Positions 3,469 through 8,304 of a stretch of 8,304 bases of DNA are shown piece by piece. The stretch is taken from positions 7,223 through 15,526 of the forward strand of contig DAOOVW010000037.1 of the NCBI GenBank assembly GCA_035370465.1, written 5' to 3'. A model generated the notes under the pieces. It had not been told where the DNA came from. It was given only the letters and a program-made list of their open reading frames with translations, and ran no database searches. The stretch is from a bacterium. GTDB lineage: Bacteria > Ratteibacteria > UBA8468 > B48-G9 > JAFGKM01. The position numbers and the translations under genes are program-made. Each line of letters opens with the position of its first letter. Within the stretch, counting starts at the first letter, position 1.

Positions 3469-4707
3469 ATGAATAGAAAAAAAGGGTATCTTTTGCCATT
3501 AGTTCTTATTTTAATACTTATATCGCTTATTGTTGGTTTTACTACTCTTTATTTAAGTGAATTAGGTAGAACAGAAACTATAAGAAGATTATATAGAGAA
3601 AAGGCATTTTACATTGCAGAAGGTGGTGCTCAAAGGTCGTATGCTCATTTGAAAAAAGATATTTCTTGGGTTCCTGAAAGTAGTTCACAATCATTAGGAG
3701 GAGGAACATTTTATGTAATAAAAGATAGTACAAGTAGTGAAACAATAATAATTACTTCAACTGGAACATTTAATAATGTTGAAGAAAAAGTAGAACTAAC
3801 AATAAAAAAGTCAGGTGGTGGTATTTTCAGTAAGGGAGTATTTGGTAGTTCACAAGTTTATTTAGATGGTAGTTCTCAAATATGGGGATATGATTCAAGG
3901 ACTGGAGCAACAAGTGAAAATGCAGATGTAGGAAGTAATACACTTGTAAATGTTAACTGGAATGCAACACTATATGGAAATGCTGCTGTGCCACCTAATG
4001 GTAGTATAACATTTCCTGAACAGAAACCTAATGCAATTACGGGACAAAAAAAGAAAGATGCAGAAACAAGAACTCTTCCGCCTGTGACAATTCCAAGTGA
4101 TTTACAGAATCTTTCATATACTCAATATGGAGGAACAGGATTAAGTGGTAATTACCAACTTTCTAATGGTAATTATACTATAAATGACTGGCCTTATGCA
4201 GCCACTATATCTTCTGGAAATTATCATTTTCGCTCTATCCAACTTGGAAAAGGAAATCCACAACTTAACTTATCAGGGAAAATTAGAATGTATATAGAAG
4301 AAACATTATCTTCTTCATTTGGAGGAGATATAGTTTTATCAGCAGGAACTACTGTTGAAATTTATATGGGAAGGACTAATGGAAAAATTACATTTGATAG
4401 TGATAGTCAAATAAATTATAATAATAGTCCTGCAAATCTTGCGATATATGTTGCCTCTTCCAAAGCAGTAGACCTTCTCAGTAATGTCAGAATTAACGCT
4501 GTAATTTATGCTCCTAACTCGGTATGTAACATCACTGGTAGTTCAGAATTAAGAGGTGGAATTGTTGCTAATCAATTAAATCTTACAGGGAATGTAAGGT
4601 TATATGATGATATTGCTTTAAGGCAAGTAAGTGTTCCTGGAGATACTTCTGGTGGAACTGGTGGAATACAAATTGTTAAATGGCGAAAACCCAACTGGAA
4701 ACAATAA
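3469..4707 (+). CDS. PilX-like pilus assembly protein with beta-rich C-terminal domain
   Basis: Counted from the ATG at 3469 (AGGAGGG 5 nt upstream), the protein has 412 residues. A short basic leader, MNRKKG, precedes the hydrophobic segment YLLPLVLILILISLIVGF (7-24). REKAFYIAEGGAQRSYAHL (43-61) matches the PilX N-terminal family pattern AF-x-AE-x-G. The rest is rich in Gly, Ser, Thr and Asn with repeated short strands. Residues 340-384 (AVIYAPNSVCNITGSSELRG, then GNVRLYDD) resemble the C-terminal domain of many PilX-type proteins, which ends in an APN-x-G-x-I-x-G-x-YD pattern and may fold as a beta-helix. It is probably a large minor pilin or tip protein. The Glu expected at mature position 5 is absent (YLLPL), so processing as a normal pilin is uncertain. 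One cysteine (C353) is present. It is the last gene of the plus-strand set. Confidence 0.85.
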   Translation: MNRKKGYLLPLVLILILISLIVGFTTLYLSELGRTETIRRLYREKAFYIAEGGAQRSYAHLKKDISWVPESSSQSLGGGTFYVIKDSTSSETIIITSTGTFNNVEEKVELTIKKSGGGIFSKGVFGSSQVYLDGSSQIWGYDSRTGATSENADVGSNTLVNVNWNATLYGNAAVPPNGSITFPEQKPNAITGQKKKDAETRTLPPVTIPSDLQNLSYTQYGGTGLSGNYQLSNGNYTINDWPYAATISSGNYHFRSIQLGKGNPQLNLSGKIRMYIEETLSSSFGGDIVLSAGTTVEIYMGRTNGKITFDSDSQINYNNSPANLAIYVASSKAVDLLSNVRINAVIYAPNSVCNITGSSELRGGIVANQLNLTGNVRLYDDIALRQVSVPGDTSGGTGGIQIVKWRKPNWKQ

Positions 4708-4715
4708 TTTTTTCC

Positions 4716-4743
4716 CCACACCAGGTCTGCCACACCAGGTCTG
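4716..4743. repeat. Perfect tandem 14-bp repeat in the convergent gap
   Basis: CCACACCAGGTCTG occurs twice back to back (4716-4729 and 4730-4743), filling most of the 43 nt between the converging PilX-like and MarC-family stop codons. The only T run is a short one (about 4708-4713) before the repeat. I find no convincing terminator hairpin in either direction. Confidence 0.9.
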
Positions 4744-4750
4744 GAGAAAT

Positions 4751-5335
4751 TTATAGTGTTTTCATTAGTGATATAAGGCCTGTTCTAATCATCATAACTC
4801 CTAAACTTGCAAGAAGTAAACTTGCAATTTTAGATATCGCTTTTATTCCCTCTTTCCCTAAAAAATCAAGTATATATGAAGAATATCTCAATATAATATA
4901 GGCAATAAAAAGATTAAAAATAAGTGCATAACAGACAATTGGATAACCATAAATTTCTGCAACTGTAATAGAAGTAGTAAGCAATCCAGGACCTGCCAAT
5001 AAAGGAGTTGCAAGTGGAACTATGGCAAATGATTTTGTCTCAAAAGATTGTTTATAAGCAATATCAAGAAGCATCAATATCGCAAGAACAATAAGAACTA
5101 AACCACCAGCAATAAGAAAATCAAATGTTTCTATTCCAATTATGTAAAAAATGAATTTCCCAATAAAAATAAAAGAAATTGTAATTAAAAATGTGAAAAG
5201 AATTGAGGTATTAACAATTTTTCTTATTTCTTTTGTCTGGACATTTTGAACAAAAGAAATATAAATAGGTAAAATTCCCAAAACATTCATTGAAATAAAT
5301 ATAGACAGAAAAGCAGCAGATAAATTTTTTATCAT
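4751..5335 (-). CDS. MarC family (UPF0056) integral membrane protein
   Basis: This 194-aa protein, the usual MarC-family length, has about six hydrophobic segments (roughly 5-28, 42-66, 70-90, 104-126, 132-152, 168-190). Family features are NVLGILPIYISF (17-28, where many members have DPxGxxPxF), IAGGLVLIVLAILML (75-89), VPLATPLLAGPG (106-117) and ISKIASLLLASLGVMMIRTGL (168-188). It sits in the cytoplasmic membrane. The biochemical role is unknown; the old link of E. coli MarC to multiple antibiotic resistance was not upheld, so no resistance role should be read in. AAGGAG lies about 10 nt before the ATG, the clearest Shine-Dalgarno in the minus-strand cluster. It is last in the cluster, 39 nt after mltG, and could be partly independent. 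Confidence 0.9.
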   Translation of the reverse strand: MIKNLSAAFLSIFISMNVLGILPIYISFVQNVQTKEIRKIVNTSILFTFLITISFIFIGKFIFYIIGIETFDFLIAGGLVLIVLAILMLLDIAYKQSFETKSFAIVPLATPLLAGPGLLTTSITVAEIYGYPIVCYALIFNLFIAYIILRYSSYILDFLGKEGIKAISKIASLLLASLGVMMIRTGLISLMKTL

Positions 5336-5374
5336 TTTATTTTTCTCCTTTTTATTTCTTTTTACTTCTCTGGT

Positions 5375-6364
5375 TCAGGGGAAAATAAAAGTTTCATTTT
5401 CAACTTTTTCTTGTCTTGATGTAATATATATTTCTTTTGCTCGTAGGTGTTCTTCGTATGTTTTTGAAAAATAATTTTTCCCATTTCCCATTGAAACGAA
5501 GAATAAATAGTCGGTTTTTTTAGGGTTTAATGCTGCCTGTAAAGAAACTTTACCAGGATTACATATTGGAGTTGGTGGAAGTCCTTTATGAATATAAGTG
5601 TTATAAGGCGATTTTACTTTTAGGTCTTTCTTATTTAATTTTTGTTTATGTTGCCCAATTGCATATTCAACAGTAGCACAACTTTGAATTGGAAGTCCTT
5701 TTTTTAACCTTTTGTAAATTATTCCTGCTACAATTCTCTTGCCTTCTGGATATGTTGCTTCTTTCTCAACTATTGATGCAATAGTTACAATTTTTTTTAC
5801 CTCATTAAAATTTTCATCATTTATTCTTTCACCCTTCAAGTCATACCAGACATCATTAAATCTTTTCCACATAGTATAAGTAATTCCTTCAATAGATATT
5901 TTTAAAGGGAAAAAATATGTATCAGGAAACAAAAAACCCTCTAATTTCTTTTCTTTTGCATGTTTTATGAAGTCGTCTTTATTTTTTATCAGTCCTTTTT
6001 TTTCAAGAATATCAGCGATTTCTACTATGTTTTTCCCTTCCGGGATTGTTACTTTTACAAGTTTTACTTCTCCTTTAACTAACTTTTCAACTACTTTTTT
6101 TAAAGGAGTTCTTCCAGAAAATTCATATATTCCTGATTTTAATTTATTTTGAACTTTTAATCTGTTTGTCAAGAATAAAAATAATGATGGATTTTTTATA
6201 ACTTTTTTTTGATATAAAATTTTTGCAATCTGGGAAGCATTGAGATTTTCAGGGATTTCAACAAGTTTTGGGGGTTTAACAAGAGGTGGGAGTGTCATTA
6301 TCTTTATAATCCCGAGTAAAATAATAAGAAATGCAATTATAATAAAAATTATTTTCTTTTTCAT
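5375..6364 (-). CDS. mltG: Endolytic murein transglycosylase MltG
   Basis: MltG (YceG-like, 329 aa) cuts nascent glycan strands at the cytoplasmic membrane and is thought to set strand length. Residues 4-23 form one membrane anchor and the rest is extracytoplasmic. Residues 33-120 include the LysM-like part (VTIPEGKNIVEIADILEKKG, 105-124). The catalytic domain follows: GFLFPDTYFF (143-152), ASIVEKE (196-202, holding the catalytic Glu), IIYKRLKKGLPIQS (215-228), TVEYAIG (231-237) and SPYNTYIHKGLPPTPICNPG (252-271). The length is close to the family norm. Its ATG overlaps the cinA stop in an ATGA (6361-6364), so translation is probably coupled; no strong ribosome binding site of its own is visible. 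Identification is firm. Confidence 0.97.
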   Translation of the reverse strand: MKKKIIFIIIAFLIILLGIIKIMTLPPLVKPPKLVEIPENLNASQIAKILYQKKVIKNPSLFLFLTNRLKVQNKLKSGIYEFSGRTPLKKVVEKLVKGEVKLVKVTIPEGKNIVEIADILEKKGLIKNKDDFIKHAKEKKLEGFLFPDTYFFPLKISIEGITYTMWKRFNDVWYDLKGERINDENFNEVKKIVTIASIVEKEATYPEGKRIVAGIIYKRLKKGLPIQSCATVEYAIGQHKQKLNKKDLKVKSPYNTYIHKGLPPTPICNPGKVSLQAALNPKKTDYLFFVSMGNGKNYFSKTYEEHLRAKEIYITSRQEKVENETFIFP

Positions 6365-7602
6365 AATTTCATAATTTCTTTTCTTAAAATATTAAGCCCT
6401 GTTCGTACTGCTCTTTCTCTAATTGTTGCTCTATTTCCATTAAATATAAATTTTTGTGCAAAATTTTTGTTTTTTGGAAGTCCAACCCCTATCCATACAA
6501 GTCCAACTGGCTTTTCTTTACTTCCTCCTGTTGGTCCTGCAATTCCTGTAAAAGACAATGAAATATCGCTTTTACCATATTTTTTTGCCCCTTTTGCCAT
6601 ACAAATTGCTACTTCTTCACTCACTGCCCCATATTTTTTAAGAGCACATTTTGGGACCCTCAAAATTCTTTTTTTCAAGGTATTGCTATATGTTACAAAT
6701 CCACCTGTAAAGTATTCAGAACTTCCTGGAATATCAGTTATAAGTTTACAGGCAAGTCCTCCTGAACATGACTCGGCAATTGCAAGTTTAAGTTTTTTTT
6801 CCTTTAAAATTTTCCCAATAATTTCCGGAAGGGCAGGGGGGTTAATACCTAAATAGTTTTCTCCAAATCTTTCTTTAAAAATCTTATCAATTTCCTCTGT
6901 TTTTTCCTGATAAATTGATAAATCAAATATAAACAAAAGTTCAATTAAATCTGGATGAGCAAGAATTATGTGTTCGCTTTTTTCTCTTTCAATTATGTCC
7001 CTCATTTTTTCTTCTACAACTGATTCAGGAACACCACAAACAGAAAACTTTGCAATTTTAACATTTTCAATTGAAGAGAATTTGTTTTTTATCTTTTCAA
7101 TGGTATTTTCTAACATAGGACCTAATTCATTTGGTGGTCCCGGAAGAACTATTATAATTTTGTTATTTTCTTCTATAAACATCCCTGGTGCAGTCCCAAC
7201 TTCATTTTCTATTATTTCACATCCATCAATAATATAAGATTGTTTTTTATTTATTTCAGGAAGGTCCCGCCCAATTTTTTGGAACCTTTCTTTTATTTTT
7301 TCCCATATATAGTTAGAAAAAATAAGTTTTCTGTTCAAAACATCACTTATTGCCTCTCTTGTAAGGTCATCAAAAGTCGGTCCAAGTCCACCTGTTATTA
7401 TTAAAATTTCACTTTCTACCAAAGAATTTTCTATTGCTTTTTTAATTTCGTCTTTTTTATCCCCAACAATTATACATTTTGATACTCTCAATCCACTTTT
7501 AAGAAGAATATCACTTATCAATAAAATATCTGTATTTAATTTATGAAGCAGAAGTTCACTTCCTACATTTATGATTTCTATTTTGGGGTATTTTTTTTCC
7601 AT
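6361..7602 (-). CDS. cinA: CinA family protein (MoaB-like domain plus NMN amidase-like domain)
   Basis: This 413-aa two-domain protein has the standard CinA length. The N-terminal MoaB/MogA-like domain (about 1-170) carries IINVGSELLL (10-19), GGLGPTFDDLT (71-81), GTAPG (136-140) and PGPP (154-157); in the family it has ADP-ribose pyrophosphatase activity. The C-terminal PncC-like domain (about 258-411) has AESCSGG (276-282), TYSNTLK (304-310), GAVSEEVAICMA (325-336), TGIAGPTGG (352-360) and KPVG (364-367). It should deamidate nicotinamide mononucleotide in NAD recycling. The first motif is slightly off consensus (GSELLLHKLNTD where many members have GDELLxGxxxNTN). It starts 4 nt after yfcE and ends inside the mltG start codon. 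The name recalls pneumococcal competence, but here it fits pyridine nucleotide salvage. The ribosome binding site is weak. Confidence 0.96.
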   Translation of the reverse strand: MEKKYPKIEIINVGSELLLHKLNTDILLISDILLKSGLRVSKCIIVGDKKDEIKKAIENSLVESEILIITGGLGPTFDDLTREAISDVLNRKLIFSNYIWEKIKERFQKIGRDLPEINKKQSYIIDGCEIIENEVGTAPGMFIEENNKIIIVLPGPPNELGPMLENTIEKIKNKFSSIENVKIAKFSVCGVPESVVEEKMRDIIEREKSEHIILAHPDLIELLFIFDLSIYQEKTEEIDKIFKERFGENYLGINPPALPEIIGKILKEKKLKLAIAESCSGGLACKLITDIPGSSEYFTGGFVTYSNTLKKRILRVPKCALKKYGAVSEEVAICMAKGAKKYGKSDISLSFTGIAGPTGGSKEKPVGLVWIGVGLPKNKNFAQKFIFNGNRATIRERAVRTGLNILRKEIMKL

Positions 7603-7606
7603 TGAT

Positions 7607-8155
7607 TTAAAATTTTTCTTCTTTAAGGATTGTTTTTTTGATTATATCAAAAATACTTACTTTTCTATTCTGAAAATCAATTAGCCCACAAGATGGCTCA
7701 TTTTTTGGTAAAGAAGGACTTCCTGGATTTAATATTACTATATTTTCTTTCTTTTCAATTTTCCATAGATGAGTATGTCCACTTATAAAAAAATTTATAT
7801 TCCATTTTTTTACAGTTTCAAAAAAATTATCATTAAAAAGATGCCCATGTGTAGCAATTATTCTATAATTTTCAATAATCCCCAAAAAATATGGAGAAAC
7901 AAAGGGGACTAGAAGAAATGTCTGGTCAACTTCTGAATCGCAATTTCCTTTCACTACAAAAATCGGTTTTTGGAGATTATTGAGTTTTTCAAGTAACTTT
8001 TTTGGACAATATCCTTCTGGAATTGGATTTCCAGGACCATGATTAAATATGTCCCCACAATGAATTATAAAATCAGTATCTTTTAAAATTTCCCATGCCA
8101 TTTCCCATCTTTCTAAACTACCATGTGTATCACTTATTATTCCTATTTTTCTCAT
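7607..8155 (-). CDS. yfcE: Phosphodiesterase YfcE (MJ0936-type metallophosphoesterase)
   Basis: This 182-aa cytosolic metallophosphoesterase is close in length to E. coli YfcE. All dinuclear metal-site motifs are present: SDTHG (8-12), HCGD (32-35), GNCD (70-73), THGH (102-105) and GHTH (126-129), plus NPGS (143-146). The stretch NHGPGNPIPEGY (38-49) and GNCDSEVDQ (70-78) closely resemble YfcE rather than the broader YfcE/MJ0936 group. YfcE hydrolyses model phosphodiesters in a metal-dependent way; its physiological substrate is not settled. It is first in the minus-strand cluster and sits 4 nt before cinA. No Shine-Dalgarno is visible, and a promoter-like pair lies so close that the message may be leaderless. 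Confidence 0.94.
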   Translation of the reverse strand: MRKIGIISDTHGSLERWEMAWEILKDTDFIIHCGDIFNHGPGNPIPEGYCPKKLLEKLNNLQKPIFVVKGNCDSEVDQTFLLVPFVSPYFLGIIENYRIIATHGHLFNDNFFETVKKWNINFFISGHTHLWKIEKKENIVILNPGSPSLPKNEPSCGLIDFQNRKVSIFDIIKKTILKEEKF

Positions 8156-8161
8156 ACTTTT

Positions 8162-8190
8162 ATTAAATCCGAATTTTTAAAAATTGTCAA
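8162..8190 (-). promoter_or_regulatory. Possible sigma70-type promoter for the yfcE cluster
   Basis: On the minus strand, TTGACA (8190-8185) is followed after 17 nt by TTTAAT (8167-8162). The -10 hexamer ends 6 nt before the yfcE ATG, so transcription would begin at or next to the start codon. AT-rich DNA yields such matches by chance, but the -35 is perfect and the spacing ideal. Confidence 0.4.
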
Positions 8191-8275
8191 CTATTACGAG
8201 GAAAATACCTGTTTTAAGATTTTTTTAATAACTGAAAATCATGCAAATTTTAATAACTATGCAGTTAATACCAAT

Positions 8276-8303
8276 TTGACAACGGACATAGAGTAAATAT
8301 TTT
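8276..8303 (+). promoter_or_regulatory. Possible rightward promoter at the window edge
   Basis: TTGACA (8276-8281), a 16-nt spacer and TATTTT (8298-8303) could drive a gene starting beyond the window. A small inverted repeat, TAACT-ATGC-AGTTA (8254-8267), lies just upstream. The rest of 8156-8304 is AT-rich and holds no supported gene. Confidence 0.3.
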
Positions 8304-8304
8304 C

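Noticed and set aside
6467..7237. Plus-strand open frames opposite cinA (6467-6856 and 6968-7237)
   Set aside because: They are antisense to a well conserved cinA frame, lack ribosome binding sites and have shadow-like composition.
8254..8267. Operator TAACT-ATGC-AGTTA upstream of the rightward promoter-like pair
   Set aside because: Five-base arms in AT-rich DNA are expected by chance, and no regulator gene is in view.

Overview
The window looks like chromosomal DNA of an AT-rich, diderm (outer-membrane) bacterium. The outer membrane is inferred from a secretin and the bacterial cell wall from MltG. Coding DNA is poor in G+C, with many AAA, ATA and TTA codons, but the gaps on the left half hold GC-rich palindromic repeats of a kind I associate with uncultured lineages such as Omnitrophota or Planctomycetota relatives. 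That taxonomic guess is weak.

Left half, plus strand (13-4707): a type IV pilus or type II secretion-like locus. A short secretin (13-1323) overlaps a PilV/GspI-like prepilin (1313-1666). A second prepilin (1945-2412) and a PilX-like protein with a beta-rich C-terminal domain (3469-4707) follow. The operon probably began upstream of the window. Repeats break it between every later pair of genes: 1667-1944, 2413-2702 and about 3051-3468. A small DUF559 (Vsr-like) endonuclease gene (2703-3116) lies inside this repeat field. Its start signal and its stop codon both fall in repeat sequence, and hairpin-ended, oppositely oriented copies of one repeat module bracket it.

Right half, minus strand (8155 down to 4751): a compact housekeeping cluster transcribed towards the pilus locus. 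The order is yfcE phosphodiesterase, cinA, mltG (4-nt ATGA overlap with cinA), then a MarC-family membrane protein. It has no repeats and gaps of 4 to 39 nt. The two units converge at 4708-4750, a 43-bp gap holding a perfect tandem 14-mer. At the right edge (8156-8304), sigma70-like elements face both ways: one could drive yfcE as a leaderless message and the other a gene beyond the window.

The most interesting structure is the DUF559 gene inside mirrored hairpin modules. It resembles in layout, though not in enzyme family, the REP-associated transposases flanked by REP hairpins. Sub-elements inserted into repeats in the neighbouring gaps suggest that these palindromes have been mobile.
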